Shown: positions 10,551 to 22,800 of the stretch, one piece after another
Numbering within the stretch: position 1 is the first letter of the stretch
How the letters are laid out: each line of letters begins with the position of its first letter
NCBI RefSeq assembly: GCF_029867415.1
Contig: NC_081181.1
Span: 69,602,558-69,666,557 of the forward strand
Length of the DNA stretch: 64,000 nt
From: Vicia villosa
Lineage: Eukaryota; Streptophyta; Magnoliopsida; Fabales; Fabaceae
Direction: 5' to 3'
Position numbers and translations under genes: made by a program
The notes under the pieces: model-generated
What the model saw: only the letters and a program-made list of their open reading frames with translations
Told to the model about the DNA's origin: nothing
The model's database searches: none

Positions 10551-11134
10551 GTATATTAACTCAGCTTCTTGCTGTAATTGTAGTATATTAATATATATTA
10601 ACACTTTTGTTTACCAAATAGTTGTTAAAATGACACAAAAATCAACAACAGTATGTGAAAATATAGACTTCTCTTGTTGGTCTAAAATCTTATTCTTTTG
10701 AGAAAGAAAGTCACCGTTAATTAGTCCAAATTTTGAGTAAGCTGTATGTGAACAAATATGAGTCAAAACAAAAAAGTGAACGAATGTTGAAGCAATTTTG
10801 GAGCATATGCTGCAAGAATTGGATAAAATATTCAGCAACGGCCAAAAAATATATGAGAAAGATTTTGTTCCCCTTTCAAGTAAATCAGAATCATGAAATG
10901 AATACAAATTCTCTTCTTTTACCAACTAATTACAAATCCTAAAACTGATGCACTCTAGTACAACAACATCTCATCTCCTATCGCCGCAACCTACTTGTCA
11001 CTATTGTGAATTCCAGAAGACATATTGCGTGCAAAACGTCACGACATCGGCCGTCACAACCACAACATGAAAACATACTGCACCAAAGTAGAAATAGGAG
11101 GAAACAATTAGAGCTCTTTCGCTGCTGTTCATCT
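10551..11134. other. no supported gene
   Basis: The stretch is AT-rich, with TGTAATTGTAGTATATTAA duplicated at about 10533-10595. A 104-codon minus frame at 10611-10925 shows no recognisable domain and is not called. It probably belongs to the Helitron interior. Confidence 0.4.
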
Positions 11135-11297
11135 GTTGGTTGTATCAGAGGCGTTTTTCAGTGGAGGTATAAATTCAGCCGTGTGCCTTCTTGTCAATGA
11201 TGAACCAACAAATGAACTGCCCAATCCTGTGAGCGATGAAGTGCCGAGAAATCCAATATTTGGCGATGGCACGCTACCATACAGATCAATGGATTGC
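11135..11297 (-). pseudogene. exon fragment of an AVT1-type vacuolar amino acid transporter
   Basis: On the minus strand, after a good acceptor (ATTTCAG at 11298-11304), the frame reads QSIDLYGSVPSPNIGFLGT and, further on, SSLTRRHT. This resembles the cytosolic N-terminal segment of plant AVT1 transporters (SVPSP...FLGTPSL...SSLTRRHTPE). About 54 residues remain before a stop. It is a single exon out of context, so it is a captured fragment, not a gene. The family assignment is from memory and moderate. Confidence 0.5.
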
Positions 11298-12489
11298 CTG
11301 AAATTATAATCACATCATGAGAACAAAGATTTCATATTTTAAGCACTTCACTTAGGAAGTGAATTTGGACAGAAGTAACCTATATGAAGCATAGAGTCAC
11401 ATAAAAAAAATAAGTGGTCAAAGACCACAAAAAATAAGTGCTCAAAGACTAAATAAACTCAACCATTACCATATCTTGTAAGAATTGCACAAACATAGAT
11501 TAATCTCTCAGATTTGGTTGTGACAGTCCCAGATTAGATCCCATGAGTTGTATTCGGAATCAGCAAGAAATATTAATCAATAATGTCTTTAACTCGTAGT
11601 ATGTTCGATTCCAAAGGCACAAAAGAGATATTACCACTTTGAAGGGCCACTTTCGAATACGGTCGAATCCAATGATTATTCCATTTCCAAGCTGCAAATA
11701 TAAAGTAACCATAAGAAAGCTTGGAATAACATTTACTGCAAATATAAGGTTGACAGTGAATTGAAATCAATTGTTTTCGAGTAAAATTGAATCTAATGAG
11801 TATTCCATTTGCATATGCAAATATAGTGTACTACTCAATCACTCATAGTATGCATCACATATATTCAAGTTCAGTTTACATACATCTCAAGGCAGCACCC
11901 CTAGAAGCAATACAATAATTCTGCATTTCATATTCTATAGTTACTGAATTCAGCATGCCATTTCCAAAACATGTCACTAATTCAATGCACCACATGATTG
12001 ATTCAAGATATCCAGTTCAGTTGAAAACATGTATCAAGTTCAAATCGTTACCGTTCACTTCAGTACCTACAAAAGGATTATCAATATAATTGTAAGTTAA
12101 TTACATTATATATATCAAAATCTAACCTATGGTCCAAATTACCAGCTACAGCTAAGAGCAATTAGCTTGTGATGTTCTCAGCTATATACTTCTGTAGTTC
12201 ATTCTTCAACATGTTGACCCCAGAACTGCATGAAATTGAAACAGAATGGGCCATTCGTCTTTGTAGATTTTTAAAATTCATTGCCAATTTTTCATCACAA
12301 TTGTAGTTTTCTCTGAAAAGCACAAAAAAATCAACTCTTTGAATAGTTAATTCAATCAACTCTTATACGTTAGTTCATTGAACTTCAAATTCCCAATGAT
12401 TCGAAAAAACTGGTTATGCAAAATTCATCAAGTAAATACCTATCCATAACATATTCTCCTAACACAATATTAGTAATCTTAATATTTCA
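11298..12489. other. no clear gene; one unidentified minus-strand frame
   Basis: Most of this is AT-rich and gene-free. At 12162-12340 a minus frame ending LKNELQKYIAENITS looks exon-like, with mixed charged and hydrophobic residues and a splice-like edge. I cannot place it in a family. It may be another captured exon, since it is on the same strand as its neighbours. Confidence 0.3.
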
Positions 12490-12499
12490 AACAGTAAGA

Positions 12500-12938
12500 G
12501 AGTGAGAACCCGAATGCATTGGAAGCAGAGGGGTATCACCCGATCGTAGTGGCTGTACGCTTTCATCTTAAACACAAAATCACTGATACGGCGGAAACAG
12601 AAACTACAATGCCACCCAGTATCTGATAGCAGTACATTAGACTGTCTATAGTATGCATACCTTGTTGTGTCGGATTGGTATCTGTGGATTCACGCTCTCC
12701 AACTTTTGTTGTCGAGTTTCATTCGAGAAGTACATACTGTGAAACATAAGGATACATTTCTTTCACATCGGATAGTAAGCATTTCAACTTCATTGCTAAA
12801 CAAAACAGCGTCAAAGACATGTCTGGGAGATTCGCGAATTCCCCACCCATGAAGTTTACAAAGAGACTCCATCGAGACGTTCTCGTGATAATAGTGAGGG
12901 ATTTCATGAAAAGGCTTCGGCGGAGATTCCCGGTTCAA
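12500..12938 (-). pseudogene. glycosyltransferase family 17 (MGAT3-like) fragment
   Basis: Minus-strand pieces match plant GT17 N-acetylglucosaminyltransferases: CKLHGWGIRESPR with FDAVLFSNEVEML, then (after a one-base frame change) KEMYPYVSQYVLLE, then LDNKSWRA, and finally SDTGWHCSFCFRRISDF and FKMKAYSHYDRV. The frameshift falls near 12770. About 90 residues of the normal protein are missing between YVLLE and LDNKSWRA, and a stop follows LDNKSWRA. The order and strand are as in the true gene, so this is one broken fragment. It lies inside the putative Helitron, just left of the T1 insertion. Confidence 0.75.
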
Positions 12939-13081
12939 TGGTTACACATTCAGAAGCTGCAGCATACAACCATAGAATAAATTCCACCAATATTCAATCT
13001 TCAAAGAAAGGGGCATACCAGCTGATGTTGTGACTGCCAGCAGAGTCGGCATTTCCTGGACTTTGGATATGTGTAAGCTAT

Positions 13082-13086
13082 GGAGC
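13082..13086. other. T1 left target site duplication
   Basis: GGAGC directly before the LTR; the identical GGAGC follows the other LTR at 34040-34044. Five bases is the usual length for gypsy integrases. Confidence 0.95.
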
Positions 13087-14006
13087 TGTTTACGGTGATT
13101 TCCGGTAAACAACCGCTAGTCTTCCAAACTATAATAAATATGATTTGGTTACTCGCAGGATCGACTAGATTGATCCTAGGACATAGTCAAACAAAAGGTT
13201 TATTGATGTGATTTGGTTCATACCTGTTTGTTTTGATTTCAAGAAACTTATGTTCAAATGGTTAATCGTTCGATACAACGCTAATTGCATAAGTTAGTGT
13301 AATTTCGAAACATCAATCGTAATAAGAGAAAACATGTAAATTGCGAAATTGTAAATTGCAAGAAAATTAAAGTACATGGAAATTAAATGACTTGGAAAGT
13401 AAAGGCATAAACAGGGAAAGAGAAGTAAAGAAATTAAAAGACATTTGATAAAAGTAAATACACATGTATTCAAATTGATGGTGTCATACGTACATTTCTC
13501 AGCGAACTCTTTCTCTTAACACTTGATACTTGAGCGATATGTGAGTAATTTGTACAAAATGAACACACGAAATCCTATCATTAAGACTCCTATTTATACT
13601 AAATTCGACCCTAACGGTCGTACAATAATCTAATGCCACGTTATCCACGAGAACCCTGGGGACGCCATCTGTCGATGTGCAGTTGATGGAAACCGTTTCG
13701 CAATTCAAATCTTCCCGCTCGAGTCCTTTTCGACGCGTGGCAGTATAGCTATATTCGAAATTGATGCGGAAATACACTAAGCTTCAGTACTTCATGCAAT
13801 TTTCCGCGAATTGTCTAAGTCTCGGCAAAAAGTGCCTTTTGTGCTAGCATTAACACTCCTCTCTTTCGTTCAAACTTAGACATTTCTCTTAAAACATGGC
13901 CGTCAGTAGCCATTCTTAAATCTTCAAAGATGGTCTTCAGTAACCATCATTCTTTGAACTCAAGCTTTCGAAGGTTAATCTTCCCAAACGAAATCTCCAG
14001 CCAACA
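13087..14006 (-). repeat. T1 3' LTR (920 bp)
   Basis: The LTR runs TGTTTACGG...CAGCCAACA on the plus strand; the element itself reads on the minus strand. It is the same length as 33120-34039, and by eye only two substitutions differ (AACACTTG against AACAGTTG, and GTTCAAACTT against GTTCCAACTT). A minus-strand TATA box, AGTATAAATAGG, lies at about 13589-13600. The short open frame inside (13499-13777) is LTR sequence, not a gene. Confidence 0.95.
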
Positions 14007-14019
14007 AATTGCCCCCAAT
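14007..14019 (-). other. T1 polypurine tract
   Basis: The minus strand reads ATTGGGGGCAATT directly before the 3' LTR. The LTR at 43593-44473 has the same sequence beside it (44474-44486). Confidence 0.8.
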
Positions 14020-14328
14020 AAATGCCTGTTTCGATAAACGAAAGAAATAGGCGTTTCTTGCCACGATGGGATTTCGTTTTGCCTTCTTAGAGTCCCAAGA
14101 CTAATAATTGACGTCATAATCAATTAAACTCTAATTCCAAAACGTCTTATCACTTTCAAAAACGTCTTCTCAACAGTTGCGTTCCCACGTCTTGACCTTA
14201 CTTTATGATCATTACTCCTATATCCTAGGAATAAAGCTGGTGACTGTTCGACCGCCGTTGGATTAAATCAACACTTGCCGCGTGTCCTCCAGTTTTTACC
14301 CAAAAGGTTTGAAAGGGTTCCCGTTAAA

Positions 14329-14340
14329 CCTTTAAATACC
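14329..14340 (+). promoter_or_regulatory. TATA-like box of antisense gene 1
   Basis: CCTTTAAATACC lies about 105 bases before the ATG at 14443 and is followed by a CT-rich leader (CTCTTCCTTTCTTTTTCC). The spacing and leader are plant-like; no transcript data are available. Confidence 0.5.
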
Positions 14341-14442
14341 TAGTCTCTTCCTTTCTTTTTCCTTTCAGTTCCATTCCAACTCTCTCCAGAAAAACAACGT
14401 ACTCAGTTTCTTCAAACTTCTTCCTCAAATCAACATTTTTCA

Positions 14443-17400
14443 ATGGCGTCTTCTTCAAATGTTCTCCAACCAATCCTGAAGCTTCAGAAACCTACACAAC
14501 TGGGGAATCAGGAATACATACCCAAACCGAATACTGCGGAAGAACACGCTATTTACGCTTCTCAGGTAATTATCCCTTTTGAACTTTCTGAAAAGACTTG
14601 TGCTTTCATGGGCCCATTATCAGGAGAAAACAGTTCATCAGATAAATTCTTTCCTGCGTATTATAAAACTAGGCCTCTGGTGAGCAAGATAAAAATAGAT
14701 GACAAAGGTAATCCCATCTCAGAAGATGTTAACCCTACAGGAGAAGCTTCGACTACGCCTCCCCTAGTCTTAGAGAAAATTAGGTTAGATTATGTAACCA
14801 ATTTTGTAAGGGTTTTTAGGTCAATCCCTTTAGCAAAAGATCCAGAACTATACTATTCTTGGTTGAACAAAGTAGAGAAACAAAAGGCCTCTTTCTGGCA
14901 AGAATTAGGGATTTATGATCTCATTCAGTTGTCTAAGACTGGTTTAGAGTATAACCAAACCATGTTAGTAGCGTCAATCCATTTCTGGGACGCTTCTCAT
15001 AATACCTTTCATCTCCCATGCGGAATGATTACTCCAACCCTTTTCGATGTAGCTGCCATCACAGGGCTTCGACCGACTGGTGAAACTTTTGACCCTAATG
15101 TCTCGGATGTTGATACCATCAACTTCAATGAAGCCACTGTTACTTACACTGCTTTCATCCAGCAATACCATGATCAGACAAATGCTGAGGTCTCTGACGT
15201 AGAGCATATTGCTTTTTTGGCACTATGGCTTTCGAGATGTGTTTTCTGCTCTCGATCCATACAAGTAGCAAAAAGATATCTATGCATGGCTAATCAATTA
15301 CACGATGGAAAGAAACTGAACCTGAGCGAATTGATTCTAGGATTTCTTTACGAAAACCTTAGTGAAGCCGTAGACCTTGTAAAGACTTACACAACAGGAT
15401 CTCTTCTTTTCGCTGGTCCCTTCTGGTTATTACAACTATGGCTTAATGCCACTTTTGAGGCTCATCTTCCGTTCCGGGGCATCGTTAACGAAGAAATTCC
15501 AGAAATCAAAGATCGAACTGTCGAAGGGACTCGATTAGCCTTGCTGACCCCAAAAGAAGAGACTGGGAAACTTCGTGAACATTTTTTAGCATATATCATG
15601 ATGTTTGCTAAACGTTACCAGTTCAGTTCTTCAATGGCCCCATTTGTACGAAGAACTGTGGGTCCTGAATGGTTTACTCGAGAGTTTCCTGTAACATCTC
15701 CGAAACATCAAGCTGAGTCTCTGGCTATTTGGGAAGCTTTCCTTATCCCAAGGTTATTCTATTATCGCCTTCGACCTTCCAAAGGTCAATACATCCTCGT
15801 TTGCTATCAGCCAAATCTTGTGTCCAGACAGTTTGGCTTGGTCCAAGTGAAACCCAAGTGCTTGTATGACAAAAGGAACCACATGTGCTTCCGCACTTTA
15901 TACCTAACCGAAGAGGAATGTGAAGCGAAAATAGCCAAATATACTGATATTTTCAAACTTGCACCTGTCTCTTTTGTACCTTCTTTCTATACCACACCAG
16001 ATTTTCAACAATGGTGGTCAGATTATTATTCCACACACATCTATGATGTCGAAGGCCTTACTCGAGAACTAACTGAAGCTTTTGCTGCTGTGCAGGATAA
16101 ATTCCGCAAAGGTACTTCAACTCATATTAAAGAAATCCAAGCCTTTCAAAAGTTCTTTGAAACTATTTACAGGCCTGATGACCTTAGTCGGACTGTTCGC
16201 GAAGCTGCTGTTACTTTACGTGAAAAGTTTTCTGCAAAACTGGGTAAGTTAAAATTGCCCCCGTCTGTTCGACCAGAACTACGTTATGAAGTGGCATTTA
16301 AACTTAATCCTCCAAAATTCCCTCCACTACCAAGTACTGATTTTGGTGTGGCTTTAAGTCCTCCTTTCCCAGACTGGTTCGTGTGTGGGAATGCTCTCAA
16401 AATTCTTCAAGAGAGTACCAAAAAACGCGCTGAACGAGTGGTCCCGACTAAGCATACCCTGGATACTTTCAAAGGGCATCTTCATATAGATCTTAAACAC
16501 GTTCGTGTCTTGACTCCAATACCCGAAGGTTTGGGTCTAGTTAATTTTAGATTGACTTTTCTATCCCTCACTAAGATAATAATTTCCATCTTTGTTACAG
16601 CTGTTGCTCACAGGAGAAAGGCTAAAACTATTCCTGTGCAGAAAGATTCTGAGGCCTCGAAGAGCAAGAAACCAAGTGAAAGTGACTCTGTCACAACTGA
16701 CGCAAAACCCACGGTACACACGTCCTTCAAATTCCAATTTTGCACATCTTACGGATAACGCTCATTTCCTCTTCTAATGTATTTTGTTCCCTTCAGAGTT
16801 CGAAGCCTCCGACATCTTCGAAGCGAAAGACTCTTCCAACTGCTACTCCAGATGCTGCTTCAGATGGGGACGATAAATCTACCCCTCGTACCAGACAAGG
16901 GACGAAGAAGAAACAAAAGGTTACCACTCCTGTGGGCAAAGGGAAAAAACCTGGATCTTCGAAGATCACCTCTTCGAGTGATAAAGCGCCTTCTGAAGAA
17001 TCACCTTTGAAAGCCACTAGTAACGCTCTAGTGATGGAAAGCCATAATTCAAGTCCAGCCACTAATGTAGCTAAGGTATCTGGGCCTTTACAACATAATC
17101 ATTTCTATGAATTTTACCTTGAATGATTAAGTTAATGTCACCTTATGATTTCAGGATGATATAGGAACCGCTACTTCTGACTTCAACTCTTTCAACGCTG
17201 CAATTGACCTTGGTAATCCCCAAGGTGAGCCAAGAAGTCTCTTGCTTAAATCAAATAATTCTCCTGCAACTCTCGCACTATAATTACCCATATTTTCTCA
17301 TTTTGCAGGTGACTCTCAGCACATCTCTCATGTACTTTCACCAGTCCTTGAAGATGTCACTCCTCTTGCCACTATCAATACTGCATCTCCTATTGAAGTA

Positions 17401-18339
17401 AGCCATTCGACTGATGATTCTCCTCCTATTCGCAAAGACACATGTATGGGTGAGGAGGGTCAATTCCTAGGCGAAGATAATGCAGCGGTACCATCGATTG
17501 GGAGTGAGGACACCGTATCTGATCAAGGTGTCGAAGAGGAAACCTCCAAGTTAGTCGAAACAGACCCCTGTGGAAACTCAAATTTCAACACTGTCGATAT
17601 TCCTGAAACTACTCCACCCACACCTACTCCTTCAGAATTGGAGCAACTTAAACAAACTGATCCTCTCAGCTTTCTCAAAACCATGATGACCATGGATAGC
17701 GCTTCAATTCTCACGTCTGAAGCTTCTCCCACTGTTCAGACCAAATCTGGAGACAAAGAGGATATCTCCAGCCTCCTTCATCAAATAAGGGAAAAATTCT
17801 TCGAAACGAACCTCGTCGAATTCTTAAGCAAGGATTCCATGAAATGTCATGACTTGAAGCAACTTTTGAAAAAAGTGGATTTACTCCTGGGCTCATTACT
17901 CGACCAGCTTCAGGCTAACATTCTTCGACAGAACAAGGTTAATGAACAGCTTGCTGCAAAAATGGCCTCTCATAGTTCGTTATGGAAAGCTGCCACTGAG
18001 GCAACCAACAAGGGTGACGCTCTTAGGATGGAGCGTCTGAAGAAACAAGAAGAATATGATAAGTGTGAGAAAAATATAAAATCTTGGAAGCAAGAGATTA
18101 AGAAACTTGAAGAGAAGATACAAGAAGCCGAGTCTCGCCAAGCAACTATTCAACAATCCAATGATCTGAAGATAGCTGAAGTAGCACGACTGGGTATCCA
18201 ACACTTCGAAGCTGCGCAGAAATTGGTGCTAGAGATCGAAGAGTTAAAGAGGCAACAAGCATTACTCGAGCTTAGTATGTCTTCGTGGGAGGCTCAATAT
18301 TCAAAGATCAAAGATAGCCTTCCCAAGGATTTTAATTAA
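14443..18339 (+). CDS. T1 antisense gene 1: five-exon plant mobile domain (PMD) protein, 1,192 aa
   Basis: Exons are placed at 14443-16528, 16601-16713, 16797-17075, 17155-17224 and 17309-18339. All introns are GT-AG and 72-84 bases long, and the exons sum to 1,193 codons with no stop. The first intron is a multiple of three and open, so it could be retained. Residues about 120-420 resemble the plant mobile (aminotransferase-like) domain, with WQELGIYDL, FHLPCGMITPTLFDVAAITG, LWLSRCVF and GPFWLLQLWL. A basic Ser/Lys-rich middle (SSKRKTL, GTKKKQK) may be a nuclear signal. The last ~190 residues are a Lys/Glu coiled coil. It is transcribed opposite to gag-pol. Antisense ORFs of this class are known in Tat elements; the function is unknown. 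A decayed relative is at 44889-45249. Confidence 0.85.
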
Positions 18340-18788
18340 TTGTCTTCGAGCTTTGTATTTTTTCTTTGTAGCACCGATCCTTTGTTTTGTAATCGTTCCT
18401 TTTCAGAATATATGCAAACTTGTCTTTCTATGTATTCACATTTTACTCTGAAATGACCAATGGTAAATGTTTGGCCATACTTCACAATATTGCCGATATC
18501 TTCTTTTCTTTTTACGCCACAGTAATCTTAATAAATGCCTCACGTGGCTCGATTACCCTTTGCAACCCTAGACTTGACGTTTCTCCTTCCCTTAGCCGTA
18601 ATCATCATTATTTGCTGACGTCATTTCTTCTTAAACGTCTCTTTAAGACGTGCGTGCATCAGTTTTATGATTACATTCCAACTTCCAAGGGCGGGAAACG
18701 GCGGTGATCATAACTTCCCTCTGAAACACCAAATGCAGTCTAATCAATCATTTAAAACCAAAAACGTTTTCTTACCGTTCCTCTTGTC
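18340..18788. other. spacer between antisense genes 1 and 2
   Basis: The stretch contains the probable 3' end of gene 1 (TTTGTATTTTTTCTTTG just past the stop) and the upstream region of gene 2. No gene is seen; the 95-codon frame at 18420-18707 has no recognisable features. Confidence 0.5.
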
Positions 18789-18799
18789 TATATAAAGGG
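18789..18799 (+). promoter_or_regulatory. TATA box of antisense gene 2
   Basis: TCTATATAAAGGG matches the plant TATA consensus well and lies about 110 bases before the ATG at 18904, followed by a CT-rich leader (CTTCTTCCTTCTCGCGCTC). Confidence 0.6.
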
Positions 18800-18903
18800 T
18801 TAGTGTCCTTTTCTTCTCTTCACACTCTTTTTACCCCTTCGTTTCAGAACTCTCTTCTTCCTTCTCGCGCTCTTTTCAACTTCAAACTCTTTCAACTCTT
18901 AGC

Positions 18904-19641
18904 ATGGCACTCAACAACAACCTGACCTATGCTAACATTGTAACTTTCATCAAAAAAGAGTTCAAACCTTGCCCAGAAGAATTCACCAGGCATCACATCA
19001 GCCTTCGTGCCCTTTTCCAGAACCAGGAGATGGGTTTTTACCTATCAATTCTAGAAGGAAACGTTTATCCTAAGATGCTTGCTGATTTCTGGATGTTTGC
19101 GTACCTACGCATTGATCCTGAAGGAAGAACTACTATAGTTTCTAACATTCGAGGGGCTGATATATCTATCACGCCTTCCACCATCTCTGATTTGTTGCGC
19201 TGCAGTAACACTGGGGCAACCTTTGATGATAACAGTTTCACCATGACCACTTCTGTTCTGTTGGCGAGTCTCATGGAGAATGATCCTTACACCGCCAAAC
19301 TCATTAGGATTTGGCATCAACTTCTAGTGGGTAACTTCTATCCACGAAGCTGTGATGAAAACCAGATTATGGTGGAGGATTTGGAGTTCATCTCCTGTGC
19401 TTTGTGAGGGGAGAAGATCAACTTTCCGTTGTTGATCTTCAGACGGCTTGTGGAAACTGTTGCTTTAACTTCCTCTCGCGAGGGTTCAGTCAGCTGCCTT
19501 CCTTTTGGGAGGTTTTTATCTTACTTGTTCCTCAGGAAAGGTGTGGTGCGAAGGATGCGGGACTCGGGTCGTATGAACATGTTCGAAGCAGAGGGTCTTC
19601 ATCCGCTATCTTTGGAAGATTTAGACCAGAGGGTGAACTAA
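18904..19641 (+). pseudogene. T1 antisense gene 2: putative plant transposon-protein domain, one in-frame stop
   Basis: The frame opens at ATG 18904 (MALNNNLTY) and continues for 245 codons to 19641, but a single TGA at 19405-19407 breaks it after 167 residues. Past the stop the same frame keeps family-like sequence (LPFGRFLSYLFLRKGVV). The landmarks GNVYPKMLADFW, RIWHQLLVGNFYPR and LPFGRF line up one for one with VYPDLVKEFW, RIWAKILLGCFYHR and IPFGRI of the Sirevirus extra ORF at 1432-4023. The whole reads like a shortened version of that domain without its long basic and Pro-rich tail. The stop could be a recent mutation or read through; I treat it as disabling. Function unknown. Confidence 0.7.
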
Positions 19642-19847
19642 AGGATAGTTCCTTTTTAAGTTCTTTTCTTTTTGCTGCTCCACTTTTGTAGTCTTTGATG
19701 TCCTACATGGACCAAAATCGCTTGTACTCTTCGCTTTTCAATTAATGAAGATCTTTTGCCGTGTTTTTATTTATAAATGCTTCCTAGTCACAGAGCCATT
19801 TTGGCGCAAATTTGACCATTTTGGCTTACGTAGTGTTACTTAAATAT

Positions 19848-22800
19848 CTACGTTTTGGCAATCTTTACTTCGTGCATGCTTGGTTTGTATCTCTTTAGAT
19901 ACTTACCATTTACCCTTAAGATTCTACGATCTTCTGCTAATTCTTCTATCTCGTAAGCATTATTTGAAAATACTTTCAAGATTCGAAAAGGGCCTTCCCA
20001 GTGTGGGGACCATTTCCCCAAAGCTTGGTTCTTTCGATCTATAGGTAAAATAACTTTCCACACTAGGTCATTATTAATAAACGTTTTACCTTTCACCCTT
20101 TTGTTGTACGCTCTGGATACCCTTTCTTTCTGTCTCTTTATCATCTCCAAGGCTCGAAGTCTATCTTCGTCCAAGTCAACCAGTTCGTTCATCATCAGCT
20201 CCCAGTACATGTTAGGAGGAATTTCTGCTTGTCTTTGTATCCGGACTGATTGCAAGTATATTTCAACTGGGAGCACCGCATCATGTCCGAATGTCAGTTG
20301 AGAAGGTGTAGTGTTCGTAGCTTCTTTAGGAGATGTTCGACAAGCCCAAAGTGCTTGGTCCAAAGTTTTGTGCCAACTTTTAGGTTTTTTCCCTACATGT
20401 TTCTTTATGAGACCAATTATGATTTTGTTCGCTGCTTCGACTTGTCCATTTGCCTGAGCATAGTAAGGTGTAGAGGTAAACAACTTGAAGCCTATCTCCT
20501 TAGCGAAGTCTTGCATTTTTCGTCCAGTAAACACTGATCCTTGATCTGTGGTTATACTTTCCGGGATCCCAAATCTGTATATAATATGTTTTTGAATAAA
20601 CTTGATCACGGCTTCTTGATCAACATTCGCAAGTGGTATAGCTTCGACCCATTTTGTAAAATAGTCGATTCCTACTAAAATATACCTTTGACCTCTAGAT
20701 GATTTGGGATGAATTTCTCCAATTAGGTCTAACGCCCATCCTCTAAAGGGCCAAGGCTTTATTATTGAACTTAATTCATTTGCAGGAGCATGCTGAATAC
20801 CTGCATGTTCTTGGCATTCTTGACACCCTTTGGCGAACTCTATGCAGTCTTTTAACATGGAAGGCCAATACATCCCGTATCGAAATAAAAGCCACTTCAT
20901 TTTGTGCCCTGCTTGGTGGGCACCACATGCTCCGCTATGGACGTTCGAGAGGGCTAAGTAAGCTTCCGTTTCTCCCAAACACTTTAGCAATACTCCCTCA
21001 GGAGTCTTTTTGAACAACTCATTTCCCATCAGAAAGTATGATAGGGCACGATATTTTACCTTTCTATCAGTGTCTGAAGAAGGGTCCTTCAAATAATTCA
21101 CAATTGGACTTCTCCAGTCTGTGTCTGCCAACGAGTCTATGTTCAAAACTTCAAATTCTTCTTTGTTAGCAAACCCGATTTGTGAGTTTTCCAAATCACT
21201 TGGCGAAAGTTTCGTAGCCATTGCTCTGCCTCTTACTTGGATTAATTCCTTGAATTTGTTCTTCGACACCCTGTATCCTGAGGCTAGTTGTTCCAAATCA
21301 TTTGCTTCCTGATTTTGCAACCTTGGGACATGGTTCAAATCCACATATTCGAATTTTTTAAGCAACCTATTTACTATGATAAAGTACATGATCAAATTTT
21401 CTTTGATACACTTGTACTCTTTCGTCAATTGTTTAATCACCAATTCGGAGTCCCCTTTAATTTCGACTCTGGTTGCCCCCAATTCTAACAAAGCTTCAAG
21501 TCCGGCTATTAACGCCTCGTATTCAGCTTCATTATTTGAACATAAAGGGCCTTCGATTTTATACTTAAGCTTTGTTGGAATTCCTTCAGGAGAAATTAGC
21601 AATATTCCAACGCCAGTTCCTTCTTTGTGAGTTGAACCGTCAAAGTATAACTTCCAAGGTGGCAATTCCACATATTGTTGAGAACTTTCCACCACTGCAT
21701 GATCAACAATGAAATATGCCACAATTTGCCCCTTCATAGCCTTAAGGGGTTGAAATGTTAACGAGTACTCAGTTAGGGCTAAAGCCCACTTGCCAATTCG
21801 ACTGTGTAATATTGGTTTTGATAACATGTGTTTAATAACATCACAATGGGACGAAACATAAACATCAACTGGCTTTATATAATATTTGAGTTTAATACAT
21901 GAGAAATATAAACAAAGGCAGAGTTTTTCTATTGCACTATACCTAGTCTCTGCATCATTGAGTACTCTACTTAGATAATAGATGGCTCTTTCGATGCCAT
22001 TCTCATCCTCCTGAGCTAACATGATACCTATTGTTTTATCCGAAGCTGAAATATACAAGCGCATGTGCTTCTTTCCATTCGGAGGAGCCAATATTGGAGG
22101 ATGCATCAAGTATTGCTTAATCTTTTCGAAAGCTTCTTGATGTTCAGCTAACCATTCAAACTTTCCTTCTTTGAGACGAAGCAAAGGTGAAAAGGCTTGT
22201 GTGCGTCCACTTAAATTGGAGATGAACCTTCTCAAAAAGTTTATTTTCCCCAATAAGGATTGCAGTTGCTTCTTCGTGGAGGGAGGTTTTGTTTCCATAA
22301 TGGCTTTCGTCTTATTCTGGTTGATTTCTATCCCCTTCTTGTGGACCAGAAACCCTAGGAAGTCTCCTGCCTGCACAAAGAAAGCACATTTAAGGGGGTT
22401 CATCTTCAAGCCATGTTTTCGCATTCTCTCGAATGATTGGCTTAGATGATCTAGATGATTGGAATCTGATACAGATTTCACCACAATATCATCTATGTAT
22501 ACCTGCATAAATGTTTCTATAAAATCATGAAATATAGAATTCATTGCTCTCTGATATGTTGCCCCAGCATTTTTTAGGCCGAAAGGCATTACTACCCATT
22601 CGTATGTACCTATTGCCCCTGGGCAACGAAAAGCTGTTTTGGACACATCCTCTTCCGCAATGAAAATCTGGTTGTATCCAGAGTATCCGTCTAACATACT
22701 CAGATACTCGTATCCTGCTGCTGAATCTATCAGCATTTCTGCCACAGGCATAGGATACTCATCCTTAGGTGTTGCTGCATTCAAATCTCTAAAATCTATG

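Noticed and set aside
10611..10925. 104-codon minus frame
   Set aside because: No recognisable domain, AT-rich, no splice or promoter context.
13499..13777. 92-codon frame, repeated at 33532-33810
   Set aside because: It lies inside the T1 LTRs over the TATA region and has no domain; it is duplicated only because the LTRs are.
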